From positions 5,022,001 to 5,086,000 of the forward strand of contig NC_092329.1 in NCBI RefSeq assembly GCF_036785885.1: a stretch of DNA of 64,000 bases, given 5' to 3'. The notes beneath the pieces were generated by a model. It searched no databases. It was not told the origin of the DNA and was given only the letters and a program-made list of their open reading frames with translations. The stretch is from Coffea arabica. Its lineage: Eukaryota > Streptophyta > Magnoliopsida > Gentianales > Rubiaceae. A program made the position numbers and the translations under genes. Below, piece by piece: positions 20,801-33,700 of the stretch (positions are counted from its first letter, which is position 1; each line of letters opens with the position of its first letter).

Positions 20801-23245
20801 TGTTTGATGGAGTCATATCATCTATTGTAAGTGGAGAATAACAAGGGTAAGATCCAGAAAGTATCAATAATTCTCATAGTAGCATACGGAACAATTGATA
20901 TTAGTAATTTTTGAGACCCATTTCTACCTCTCATAGCCACTTACCAAACAGCCCTTTTGTCATTTTGTTCGATGGAGCTACCTCTAATAGAAATTAGCCT
21001 GTTTTTAGGAAACTTTAAAAACGTTCTCTAATTAATTAGTGCTTTTTTTTTTGTTTATATACAAAAAAAATTTACCTAGAAAAAAATAAAGAACAAATTA
21101 AAAAACATGTAAAAAGAAACAGCCACCAAACGGAGCTTTCATGTTACTACTATAAACCTAGATAGATTTTCAATCAAAGTTTTATCAAGAATTCCATGCA
21201 AATTAGGGCTGAAGAATTCCATGATCAGACGTGGATAGCCAGGTGGGAAGGGAGATAGGCGATGTGGATTGCCTTCACGTGTCTAACGAGGGGCCAAAAC
21301 GACGTCATCAGCGTTACTAGGGTAGTCGTAAAAGATCACCGCCTTCTGTCAGTGGTTCACGTGGATTTCTCGTGCATTCTATGACTTAGCAATCCACCCC
21401 ACCCCTCTTACTTTTTCTTTTGAATTCTTATTTTAATTAGCAAATTACTCGAAAAAGCCATATCAAACTTTCTTTTCGAATAGCAGAGTTTTAATTATTC
21501 AACTTTTGAAAGTATGTATTTATTTATTAAATTATCAAAAATATAATATTTGAACCATTTCTTTCGTTTTTACACCAATAAATTTGTTAGATATAAGAGA
21601 GTCGCACAAGTCACAAGACGTAACCAGATCTGACAAAGTTAATGGAGAAAATAAATGAAATGATTGAAAATTTATATTTTTATAATTTAATGAGTAAGTA
21701 CATCCTCTTAAAAATTATTAAGTAGTCAAAACTTTGTTAGTGGTTACTCGGGGTAATTTTTTCAATTTTAATTTGGTAGCATAGAACAGCCCAACTACTT
21801 TTGCTCTGCTTGCACTGTCCATTATCAATCATCAATTGATGGAATCCCGTCTACTAAAATATGCCAACTACTACTGAATGTCAACTTTGTCTCCCGGCTA
21901 TCACAAAAATTCCAGTGCTTTTTTTTTTTTTTTTTACTTTTTCTTTGGCATCTCAACAAGAAAAATTGCAAGTATGCAGCATTGGCAATCAGACTATCAC
22001 CTTGTTCTGATTTGATTACTTCATAGTTCATATGATTTTAGATCCTTCAAAATCAATTTTTTACCTTCTCGTTTGTTTTTATACTTATGTCTTAATTTCT
22101 TTTAACCATCAAATACTTGCATGTATGGCCTTAGCAATCACATTATAGGCTTGTTCTTGATTTGATTGCTCAGTGTAATTTTAGATTCTGATTACTGATA
22201 ATCAATTGTTTTATTCTCACTTGTTTAAACATTTATATTTTCTAATAATCATTAAAAAAAAGTTAAAATCTATATATAAGCTACGAAATGTTATACTGCA
22301 ACATCGTTCCAATTAGTAGTTCAGATTATCGTCCCTCGAATGATTCTCATCTGCATTTCAGTGCACAGATCCGAACAAGTTAGCATTTGATGAAAGGATG
22401 GTAGATATTAACCAGAACATCATCATCAACCTCTAACAAAGTTCCAGAACTGGTTGGTATAAAATAAATGACAAAAGAAAGAGTGGAATGACACATTCTG
22501 GAACAGTAGAGGCGTACGCGAATGAGAAACCGGGTCAGTTTCAGACGGGACCTACAGGTGGCCGGTCTAAGGAGCATGTGCCGGTTATTTGACCTTGGGA
22601 GAGTGTTAATTCCCCAACCAATGTCCCACCAGTAATTGCAGCGGCCATGGTCCCAATTTTCATCCCCTTTCTAGTCTCTACGCAGCCGGCAATCCCCATT
22701 CCCCACCCTTCCCCACTCCAAGAATTGTACTGCTACTATCAAGAATTTTCTTTCAGACAAAATGATGCTAGGATAGTTTGCACCATAGCCGTCGAACCCT
22801 TTACCTCGGCGAAGAGCTTGATTATTTCTGATCGGAATCCTACAGAACTGGCTCGATTCTTGGGCTAAGCCGCTAAGGCGTACTAAAAGAATTGTTATAA
22901 CTACCTTGTTTTCAAGCAAATGGTTATCTAATTTAGTACTACTGTTTAGTACTTGATGCCTCTACTATTTCCAAAAAAGCGAAACAAGGGAAGTAATATA
23001 TAAGTATATATACCATTTGGATTATTAATGATTAATCTAGTTGCCAAGTACAACCATGCATGGCGAATGCAAGTCTAAGCAATTCCCATATGCATAGCTC
23101 CTGTCTTTATACAACCCTGCAAATCAGCAACAAAAGCTATCATCTTTCTAGTGAAGACGATATGAAAATTTTTATGCTAGTACTTAGTTCTCATCCTTCT
23201 CAAAGTCTTCGCCCTCAACTACTAATAAACAAGTAACCAATTTCG

Positions 23246-24025
23246 TTAAGCATCTGCATAGTGCTGAACATTCTGATGAGCAGCTTGATGATGATAACCC
23301 TTTGTTGCCATAGGTAGATAACTCCCGCTTGACATTGGAACTGGGAATCCAATCCCCGTTGGCCTATTCGCCGCAGCCCGTTCCAGAGATTGCACTTGAT
23401 TCTTCAAGAATTTCACGTAATGAATTGCTTCATCCAACATTGAAGCAGTGTCCATTTTAGTCCCGCCGGGGACAAGTCTCTGGAGTATCCTAATCCTTTC
23501 ACTTATCCTCTCTCTTCGATGCCGGGCTGCTACGCTCTGAGGATCCTTTGATATTTTCACATTCCTTCGCTTTGGTGGCTTCACGGATTCAGGATCAATG
23601 TGAATTGGCTGCATAGCTGCTATCCTAAAAATCATTTCCCTCATCGCAGCAACTGAATTCCGCTTCTGGGATTCCGTTGCGAACCCGTTTCCCCCCGCCA
23701 GCTCGCTTCTCCACCTTCCCGAGCTTGAATTGGACAGGAAAGGCAGCGCTGATGAAGGTTCCTGAGGGAGTTGTCCAGGAGAACAGGTGAAGGAGACGGA
23801 TGGCGGTAGGTTCAAGAACGCGGATGAAGGAGCATGTGAATTATGATCAACAGCACCACTACTAGAATTGTTATTATTGCTTCCTTGATTAGCACTAAAA
23901 TCCATCATGGGCAATTCGTGTATATCGGCGAATCCTCCGGTGAGTTCAGAGAGCTTGTCCATCTGCATCAGCAGCATCAAATCCATCTGGTCTTCGGGAG
24001 TAGACTTGTTGAAGTCAACGTCCAT
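23246..24025 (-). CDS. HEC: HECATE-type bHLH transcription factor
   Basis: Intronless, 259 codons. The ATG at 24025 (MDVDFNK) is chosen because it starts the conserved N terminus of the HEC family; an in-frame ATG at 24175 would add 50 hydrophobic residues. The bHLH region is at about residues 160-216 ([20 protein letters not shown] then [20 protein letters not shown]). The basic region has Ala where most plant bHLH proteins have the DNA-contacting Glu, typical of the HEC/INDEHISCENT subgroup. Just before it is the HEC signature [18 protein letters not shown]. Asn/Ser-rich linkers fill the N-terminal half. In Arabidopsis HEC proteins act in the nucleus in carpel transmitting tract, stigma and shoot meristem, often as dimers with SPATULA. 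I cannot say whether this is HEC1 or HEC2. Confidence 0.93.
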   Translation of the reverse strand: MDVDFNKSTPEDQMDLMLLMQMDKLSELTGGFADIHELPMMDFSANQGSNNNNSSSGAVDHNSHAPSSAFLNLPPSVSFTCSPGQLPQEPSSALPFLSNSSSGRWRSELAGGNGFATESQKRNSVAAMREMIFRIAAMQPIHIDPESVKPPKRRNVKISKDPQSVAARHRRERISERIRILQRLVPGGTKMDTASMLDEAIHYVKFLKNQVQSLERAAANRPTGIGFPVPMSSGSYLPMATKGYHHQAAHQNVQHYADA

Positions 24026-24403
24026 GGCGAAACAGGTTGCAACAATTCCTGTTTTTATACTAGTGAAACGAAGCCCCTGAAAATAAAGATATATTTTGGG
24101 GAAAAAAAAAGAAAAAGAAAAGAAAAGGTGGGCTACTGGGAAAAGAGGCAGAGAAAGCACTACACAAGTGCTCAAAAGCTGAGATTACTGGTGTGCAGAG
24201 GGATGGGTAGGGTAAAGAGAAGGGTGTGTAGACTGGGAGTTTTATCAGAATGTGCAGTCGCAGCGAAGTGAAGCAAAGAGAGAACTACTATTGCACACAA
24301 ACACACTACTGGGTATTAGGTTTGCTTGCCGAAGCAATGAAGGGGACAAAAAGGGGAATAAAATAGTGATATCGGGAACAGATTATCAATCCAGTGGGAA
24401 TGC

Positions 24404-24411
24404 TATATATA
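24404..24411 (-). promoter_or_regulatory. possible TATA box of the HEC gene
   Basis: TATATATA about 380 bp upstream of the chosen ATG. It implies a long 5' leader of roughly 345 nt which would include the upstream in-frame ATG at 24175, unless that part is removed by splicing. Confidence 0.35.
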
Positions 24412-24501
24412 GCAAGTGGGTTTCAATTTTACGCATTACATTAATGCTATTCCAGTATTTTAGTATTATCATGGAGTACTTCTCTTTCATTTCATGGTGT
24501 T

Positions 24502-24950
24502 TAGGAGTGTAATTAAGTCGAATCTAACTCTGAGCATTATACTATTCGATATCGACTCGAGTTAAAATATTTGAATTCTTCAAAGTCAATTTTATTTTAC
24601 TTTACTTGAACTTGAACTCGTACAAATCGAGCCCAATCTAGCTCAATCGAGTTTAATTAAACTCAATCAAGTTTAAGAAGTATAAATTTATATTTTATTA
24701 ATTTTAATTGAGAGACAAAATAGACATTTCATACTAATAGATAAAAATATTAAATAAATATATGTGTGTGTGAGAGAAGCTCAATTAAATTCGATTAAAC
24801 TCTATAAGCTTTATATATTAAGTCGAGCTCGACTCATCATGTAGGTTGAACTGTTTGAACTCAAACTCGGTCAATGCGAGTTCTTGCTCATACTTTAATC
24901 GAGCAAGTTTGGAAACATAGTTGATTTAACTTGACTTGTTTGCACCTCTA
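24502..24950. mobile_element. hAT-like MITE, 449 bp, with 8-bp target duplication
   Basis: The ends are inverted repeats: TAGGAGTGTAATTAAGTCGA on the left and, read on the other strand, TAGAGGTGCAAACAAGTCAA on the right (14 of 20 match). Flanks are ATGGTGTT (24494-24501) and ATGGTGTC (24951-24958), 7 of 8 matching, as expected for hAT. The interior is full of CTCGA/TCGAG-like words and has no ORF. A related copy starts at 63584. Confidence 0.7.
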
Positions 24951-25284
24951 ATGGTGTCACAAGCTCAAAATAAGGTATTTTTCTATCCTGAGCTGCATCA
25001 AGGGTTATCAAATTTAGAATGAAGGAAATCACTGATGGGATTTACAAAATATAGCACTAGTGTGAAAGTACAATTACAAAATATGCAAGCAAATCACTGA
25101 TGGGATCATACTACACATACCATAAACGATAATCCCAAATTATTTTATGCAAATCGATGGTGTAATATAGAGTTCTTTTAATTGGCATTGATAATTGCAA
25201 GTGCTTTGTTCGGTTGAAGTCACCACTCACTGTACATAAAACTAGGCAAATGAGAAAATTTTTCTTTATTCGGGTCCAAATAGG

Positions 25285-25349
25285 GATTCTATTTACTAGA
25301 TTTTTTTTTTTTTTTTTTTTTCCAAACGATAGCAGATTCTATTTACTAG
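25285..25349. repeat. 15-bp direct repeat flanking a poly(T) tract
   Basis: GATTCTATTTACTAG occurs at 25285-25299 and again at 25335-25349. Between them are A, 21 T and CCAAACGATAGCA. A poly(A)/(T) tract bounded by a target-length direct repeat is the footprint of a severely 5'-truncated LINE or SINE insertion. Confidence 0.7.
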
Positions 25350-28300
25350 TTGATAAATGTCCGTGGCATAACTTGCAGGCATCTTAGTTAAAAAATAATA
25401 GCTAGCTCTGAAGATGAAAAGGGCAAGAAGGCTTAAAGGTTATATTAGCAGAAGAAGAATTTGGCCCCCAGCATTTGAATGGTTCGGATCCACCAACTGC
25501 TCCAGAGGATTGCCATAAGTGCTTTCGATGGTGCATGAACGAGTTTTTTCTTCTTTTTTTTTTTTTGTGGGATATATGCTTTTGAGTGGAACACTGATGA
25601 GAGACTAAACTTTGCCTTAAAAATTACTTTCTTTTAAGAGCGCTAAAACCCCACTCACATGACATGAGTCAGAGGTCTCACCAGACCCCTTTTAATGAAT
25701 GATTCACCCCAGCACGACTCAACCCAACCCAACCCAAAAACCAATCAACTCGGTCGCCGGCCGGCTGCGGTGCCGGTGATCAGATATGATAGATCAGGCG
25801 GTGGGGGCCTCCTTTATTATGATAGTATCAATTTATCCACAAGTGCTGCAGCTTCAGCTAAAAAAAAAATGCCCCGCCCCCTGGAATGGAACGTTTCTCG
25901 AGGTGGATCAGGTTCCTCTGCTGCAACTGTTTCATGTGCTGGGTCTTGCCAACTAACTTTACCACCGGTAAACTCAGCCCCCCATCCCCCTTCTCTCTTT
26001 CCCACCTTCTCATTTCTATGCCTGCCTTGCGTAAAATCCTCTCATTCCATTTTGCATCCAAAGCTCATCAGTATGTTTAACTGTGGCTTTTCTGCCACAA
26101 GTTTTAATGCCAGAGCTTCATTTCTCGAGAATTCTTTTCCCTCGTTCTTTTGACTTGATACGTGTCAAATATTCACACTTTTATCATATCATTGATTACT
26201 AGGTCATAAGTTTTTCTGATCAATGTTAATGCCAATTCACTTCTTTGTGATGACACTTCTACCTTCACCCTTTTAGCGCAGTTTCTTGCCATGAAAAATA
26301 AAATAGTGAGAGCATCATTCACATTTCTTTCTTCTTTTTTTTTCGACAGAATTAAATTCTAACTGCACAAACGAAAAACAATGACAAGAAAGTTGTGGGT
26401 TTGTCACATCTGAACAAAATTGTAGTAATGGAAGTTAAAAACAGTGTTAATAATCCTATGTCAAAATGGAGGGTTCATTTCTCAAGACTATCAAATTATT
26501 ACCTTGATTGCATGTAGCGAGCAAACCCTAAAATCAAAATTTACTTACCCTGAGTCGACATAACATTTGTTAACTAATGATTCCGCTAAAGTCTGTATAT
26601 ATACTTCCTCTTAAAACGTTTATGTATCACTCCAACATTAGTTTGATCAACAACAATTGTTGTTCAGATAAATCAAATTGTTTTCAAATCTCTGTTCTCT
26701 CACCTACTTCCCATAAATCGGTATCTGGATTGTGTAGAATGGTCTGCAATCAGACCATGTAAAGATGTATGTATTGATGGGGACAGGTAACAGGTATACC
26801 TAAGAAGAGTGTCTTAACACAAACAGAAGACCTTTGGGAAGCGACAAAGGTTGATTGTACTAAAAGACAACATCGTATTAATTGTCTCACGACCAACTAT
26901 TTTGTGTGTAACTTCGGCTCCATTAATTCTAGACTCGGGAGGCTTGAGAGAGACTTGAGAGTTACTGGTGTCTGGTGTTAATTTAAAAAAAAAAAAAAAA
27001 AAAAAACCCATCAAAACTACTGCATGCTCACGAAATTTTCCATGCACGTAATCAAATGCATGTAAATTTAATATCTAGTGCTTAAAAATGTGATTGATCT
27101 GCAGCCTAGGTTCAAAGAGGAACGCACCAAATCATCAGCGAGAAAGGGTTTCTGTAACCTACCCTTTAATTTTTTTTCAACAGTTCTTTCGATACCTTCG
27201 AGATGGTTAGCAGCATTTCTATGGTATGAAATGTGCAAAATGTGATAGTTCATATTGGATGATAACATGGCTTTCACTATCGCTTCTGCCAATGGATATT
27301 TTGCATGGTCCATCCTTTTGGCGTCGGTTCTTCCTTTTCTTTTCTTTTTTTTTTGTAATTTTTTTGGGTCCTTATTTTAAAGTGCATGTTTATGGCTGCT
27401 ACTCTGGAAAGACTTTGATTATCATATGTTAGAAGCTTGGTGTCGACATATTTCTGAACCAATTATTTTGCTTCTAAACAATTGGGTTCCGAACGTTACA
27501 TGCTTGCATCTATGTACAACTAGAATTTCGAAAACATCGGTTAAAAGTTCATCATTGGTTCAACAGAAATGCTATGTTTGTACTTAAAATCATACGCATA
27601 ATTTGTCATAGTGTCTCTTCTTGCTCATTTCATTTACAACAAAATAAAAGTAGCGTGGGACAAGTGAATCGATAAACTATAGCCTTAATGTGCTGGAGAT
27701 TCTCTAATTCATTGAAGCCCAAAAATAAACAGCTGAGATTTCTTTACGTTACCTAGCGGATCCAGTTGTACTCTGCAGAAGTAATGGGGGAGAAAGTGAT
27801 AGTATGACAGAAACTAGAAAGAGAAGAGAAAATAAAAGAAGCATGTGTTGTTTGCGGGGATTTTGATTGGCTTCTTTCTTGCAACATCTAGCCAAAACAC
27901 AAGAAAAAATCTTGAGCACCCTGATTTCAGAGAACGGTCCCAAGCCCAAGCAACGAGCAGAATTACCACCACTACAACTAGCTATAGAGCATTGACCCGC
28001 CCCTTCTCATCTCATCACTTTCTCTTTCCATGCATTAGAAAATGGAATAAAATACTGAATTTTATCAACAGGACATGAATAAAGCGACATGTTCTCTGCA
28101 AGAAGATGTTCGATAGGATAAAAAGAATCCAGGAGGGAGAGATTTGGTTGTTTGTTGGGGTTTTTTACACCGCGCGCATTATCACGGTTGCACCACCTTA
28201 TCTTCTCTCCCCCACAACCCATTTTAATATAATACCTCTAAGCATTTATGGTATATACTTTAATCAATAAATACCCTATCTTGCAAAAGGATCCCACAAT

Positions 28301-30712
28301 AATTCTCGTTTCACCCCAGTTTCCTAACCCTTCCTTTCTCATCGGGAAATGCAGGCAGAAGAGGCAGGGCTCAGAATAGAAACAATTTGCTTTGGTTGAT
28401 GAGACAGTGAACCTGGTCCCACTTTTCCTCTCTCATTCATTCTCTTTCCACATGATTTTCATCGCTTCTACTTCAATGTTGATTGCTTGGTTGCCAAATT
28501 GCAGAAACAAGGCAGTCAAAAGAGTCATGCCAAATTGCCCATTTGTTGGGCTTCAGTGTTTGTGCTCTCATTGTCACAAAGTACGCCTTTCTTGGAAAGG
28601 AATGGAGTTTCTTGGACTAGATCTTTTTCTCTGCCTTGTTGGTTAGGAACTTCTCCAATTCCTTTGTTGGGTCATGGGTGTGCGTGTGGTGTGATTCAAC
28701 GGGTGACACACTCACATTACTGGTCTTTCCCCAACTCCTTTGGACAACAAATTTATTAGCGTTACATTCTTCCTAAAGATCTAGTTGAAGGCCAGACAGG
28801 GAAAAAGTCCACTACTTAATGATACTACTACAACTAGTACCTTGGCTTACGAATGCTTGCGATGTGGAGCAGTAACGATTATGTTTTGCTCTTGTCCATA
28901 GCCATTGCTATCAGTAGTTAACTTCGTCGAGAAACTATTGAAACTGAATGAATGCATAAAATGCACCTGAAGAAAGAAAGGGGATCGTTTGTACTTGTAC
29001 CTCTTCCCATTTTCATAAGTATGTCAGGCTAGGTATTTACGATCTCAAATTCCTTTTCTATTCAATCCTTTAAAAGCAGATTGAAAAACCCTGTGACAAG
29101 GAGCTCAGGTAAGTTGGAGTTGGAGGGCAAGTTGTCCAATTGTATGTGGCTTTTAGCAATAGAAAACCTTTTTATTTGCTGGTTTTCAGCATAGTACAAA
29201 ACTCCATGGCGGCTCAGTAGCAGATCAATGAAGATATAAAGATGTCAATTTCACTTCCTCGCCGTTTGAAGATTGGCACGGCACTATTGCGACTCCTCTA
29301 GAAACATGTACCCTCCAATGTTTTTAACTTTTTAACTTGAGATCGAGACAGAAAAATGTTGAAAATTACGTAAAACTGAAACAGTCAACATAAACCGCTC
29401 AAGAAGTTCAAATGATCGACAGGTATATTAACCTACTTATACAAAAATAGCACGGCCAAAATAAAGTGCTTGCTGCAGGCAACTTAACTTTTACCTGTTC
29501 AACCAGCATCAAAAGATTCGTATGTTTGAAGCGGGCAGCTAAAAATCTCTCGACATTCAACGTCAAGCATAATAGACGACTCTTGGCAAAAAGTCTCAAA
29601 GAAATTTTGTATGTTCAAATGGAAAAGTCAATAGAAATTAGATAATACTTCGCACGTTTAGGCACTGGAAGATTTAGGCAAAGGAACTTCAAACTTCACT
29701 ACCAAGTAATAATTCAAGTTTTAGTGGTCGAGTAAAATCCAACATGAGAATGTGTCGTTTTCAGTGGACCAAATAGGAGCTATATTGCTATCCGGATCTT
29801 TTCTTTTCCAGAGAACGTGCTTTCTGGTATATTCTACTGAAAAACTACCTTCTTTTTGAACAATTTGCATCTCGGTTTAGATGAATCCCCCCCCCCCCTT
29901 CTTATTTGCTGATATACGTAAGAGATAAAGCAGATGAGATCCTTATCGTGACTAAACAGGTGGACATGAGGAAAGGGAAATTCACGATGTGGCGATGGCA
30001 GATAAAATAACTAACGGATTAGAAAGAGACCATCTTTAGAACTTACATCAGAAAATCTAGTATTTCATTGTCAAGATCAGGTGATAGTGAAGTTTACCAT
30101 AAATAAATAGTGTCCCAGCTAAACTTTTGTGTGCTGAAAGTAAAACCAGAAGCTGAAATAAACTTACTCCATTTTGTCAAAATGCACTTTACTTTTGACA
30201 AAACAGAAATACCATGCCAACAATGTATTCAGATTTTATTTCCTGCATCCTCTTTCCTACTGAAAGAAAAGGAAAAACATGGACAATGAATGAATTGCAT
30301 GAATTATGGCCTTTTGCAGTGACTTCTGAATTTTAAGTCCTACAGAAAATGCTTGGTTAAGCTCATGCAATTGACAACTCCAAGATGACATATCACATCA
30401 ATGTGGAAGAAATAGTCATAAAAGACTTTACAGGCCTAATCTTCGCAGCTACTGCAAATACAAGTCCATCTCTAAATTCATCTGTTAGTGACTTTCAAAG
30501 GGAGAAGGGAGGAAAAAAAATGAGAGAGAGAGAAGAGGAGAAGAAGAAGAAAAGAACTAGTCCTCAAGTAAGCTAGTACTACGTATAAATTAGAAAAAGA
30601 TAAACCGGAGGAACAAAAAATTTCATTTAGTCAAACAAGAAGATGATAAGTAGGTAAAACCAGAAGCTCTACCAATAATACTAGAAGTTGCAGCAAAAAG
30701 AACGTGATTGTC

Positions 30713-33700
30713 TTACATATTGTGTCTGCTGGCACTCTCATGCTCATTTCCATCCAAAAGCTCAGATACACAGAACTGATGTAAATTTTCATACATTTTC
30801 TTCCATTGCTGGACCATTTGCATGGATCTTTTGCGCTCAAGCTTTAGCCTTTCCATCTCCATTTCAGTAGCAGCAGAAGAACCTTGTTGCTAAAATGACA
30901 AGGGCCATACACACACTTCAGATTGGCTTAAAAACCAGAATACAAATCAAACTGAATCAATGAAGATTTACATTGCATGAGATGATAAAAGATAGACATG
31001 GTAGGATCAATATCATCTGTTTTTAACCTCAATAATTCAGGTTTAGTCATCTTCCCATCGTATATAAGTCCTAACAGGACATGCAATTTATCCAAAATAC
31101 AGCCATATCATGGTAAAAGGACGTTAAAGGACCTGAAAATTTTATGTGCAATTCATAAATATCTTTCCACAGTAACTTACTGTTAGAGTCACTACAGCTC
31201 TCCCTATTTCCAATTGAACCATGATACACACTGTTTGCTTAGCTTATCTCTAAGGTTCTCCTCTTTATTCTTTACTGCTTAATGGTCCAAAACAACTGCA
31301 CAATGCAGTACAAAATGGTAGCTTCTCTAGCTGAGAGTTGTGCAAGTCATTTGCTCCATGATACTCTTTTGAGTCACCAATCAAATTAGCGCCATTACAG
31401 AATTCTAAAAACTAGACCAAATTTTGCTTCCTATACTGTCATAAAGAATAATACCCATCTGTCAAATTGCAATTCAAAATTGAACACATGCCAAATCAAG
31501 TAGATTTCTAGTGATGAACAAGAAGCGAGCCCTCATACTAGAGTTGATACAATTACAGAAAAGACTCTGGAAATCAACTCCAATGCCCAGATTTTACATA
31601 ACACTCTTGTGCTGAGGAACAATCTCCATGAAATATTGCAATTCGGAAGTTAGTTCTGTAACTTGGAGAATAAGAAAAAATATCCACGAGCAAATTTCAT
31701 CAACCTTACAAGAAGCAAGTGGTTTCAATTTTTCCATAATTAAAAGCTCTAAAACCAGCACTAATTTCATGGAATTCATGTTGAGGACCACCTTCACTGA
31801 TTTAGGGTGGAAACATAGATTATAACACATTCACAAACTCCAAACTTTCCACTGATGACCATCCAGAACTAAAAAATCACAAAGCACAGAAAGTTCTATG
31901 CAAGTAAAGGACGTACCAAAAGCTCTTGGATTTAGGGGAAAAAACACCAATTAAAATAACTATAATGAAAATATGAACCTGAAGTTCTTTTATTTGATTC
32001 TGCATGGTTTGAAAACTAATATATGGAACATCTGCAATGTTATTGTATGTCTGGCAATTGATGCAAGCCTTGGTGTCGATATTGTCATCATGTGAATTAG
32101 AATACTTCTCTAGCGGTGATGGTAGTACCACATGTCTTCTTGATGAGAAAGCCTGGAAATTCATTGATGTCCGTGGATTGCAGTGTGATGGCTGTCTAAT
32201 GACAAGGACATTATTAACAGGGCCTGCAGGGTAGCAAAACCGAGAGATATACTGTCAAGAAATCACAAAAAAAAAGGAAAAAGTAATAAAAAAGTAATCT
32301 CTGTCACTTTAAGTGAAATATGAAAGCTTAGATGAATTCACCAGTCAAGTACATAAAAATTTCAGCTGAAGACACTAAAAGTCATGAAGCTCTTTATTTA
32401 AGTTGGTAGTTTCAAACAACCTTTCTTGACACATATAGAAAGCACACACCACAGAGCATCCTCTACCTAATTCCACCATGTAGTTCTCCACTAAAAACAC
32501 AAATTACTTCAGATATCCACTTCACTTGTACCTTTACACACACATCAGAGTCTCTATACAGCAATATGTAAGACATTATAGTTAAATCATTGTCTATTGA
32601 ACTCTTTCAGAGTACAAATAGACACTCCAAATCGAGGTGCTATTATGTTGAAAAAGTTACTCTGGAACTAGACCTTCAGAAGCCATATTCTGAATACAAC
32701 AATCCAGAACTACATGTTTCTTCGAATTAGACCAATTATAACACAATAATTTCCAAAGCTTGCATAAAACATATTCATAGCCTATAGCTAAATTAGACTG
32801 GACCAAGATGGGAAACATGGGGAAAAACTGATTAAAGTTAGGTGGCAAAGCCCATGTGCACTTGATACCTTTTGCATGTCGAAAGACACGAAAAATGTTC
32901 CGGGTTCTAGTGTCCCAAACTCGAACCATCCCATCCTCCGATCCAGATACCAATAGGTATCCATCCATACTCAATCCTAAGCAAGTTATAGCTTTACTGT
33001 ACCAAATACCAGAGCAAAATATCTCAGAGCAATAAAAGAAAAAGAGCGAAAGCAACATAAGCTGAATTTTTGAAATACCAAAAAAGTCAGACATGCAGGA
33101 AAAACCAAAACTTTATAGAGGCTAAATCCTTTTCATGTTTGAAGTTACATGTCACCACAAATTTGAAAATTATCAATTACAAGACCGAATAAATGAATGG
33201 TCAAGATAACAAGTCTTTTTCGACCAGAATCCAAAGGAAACAATCAAGTTGTTGCTCAAGTTATCAGATAGCAAAGAAAGAACATAATTCTAGCCACAAA
33301 GGGGGAAAAAATCTCTCAGTTCCTTAATCTGAAGACATTGCAACACTGAAAAAGCATATCAAAGTGTTAACTTCATCCAGAATGCTCCAAGAGAATAGAA
33401 AAGCAATAAATATTTCCACATCTATGTGATTTTATTAAAAGGTTGAGTAGTATATGTTAGTTTTTCAGATATTCACAATGTTACATAACAAATCAAACAT
33501 GGAAAGAAACAGAGAAGGGCGCAACAATGTCCAACGAACTAGTGAAGCTGTTGTACATCATACTTGTCCAGTCTCAATGGCTGCCAGAATCCAAGTTCCA
33601 CGAATGACAATGACCAATAATAAAGTGTCTGATAAATGCTAAAACCATAAAGAAGCTGGTTGCATACTTGTGTTCACTTAATGACCCAATGATATGGAAC

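Larger units (their letters stand above)
13793..23245. other. 9.5-kb intergenic region between lipase and HEC genes
   Basis: AT-rich, with no recognisable protein gene on either strand. It holds a short tandem duplication (14836-14957), a 136-bp minisatellite (17041-17420), a (TA)26 tract, a Tourist-like MITE (17697-17843), a second diverged duplication (TATCACCATAATTATC at 16239 and again at 16479) and many A/T runs. The overlapping ORFs at 15399-15714 have no recognisable domain. The 3' UTR of the HEC gene lies at the right end. Confidence 0.6.
24412..30712. other. 6.3-kb intergenic region between HEC and RID3 genes
   Basis: No recognisable gene. Contains a hAT-like MITE (24502-24950), a poly(T) tract flanked by a 15-bp direct repeat (25285-25349), A/T homopolymers and C runs near 29888. 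The 152-codon ORF at 25695-26153 and the overlapping ORFs at 28392-28759 show no family signature. The right end should hold the RID3 3' UTR. Confidence 0.55.

Noticed and set aside
23843..24271. 142-codon plus-strand ORF over the HEC 5' region
   Set aside because: Antisense to the Asn/Ser-rich HEC N terminus and its leader; low complexity with no domain.
25695..26153. 152-codon ORF starting MNDSPQHDST
   Set aside because: Simple-sequence start (repeated CAACCCAACC), no domain and no homology I recognise.
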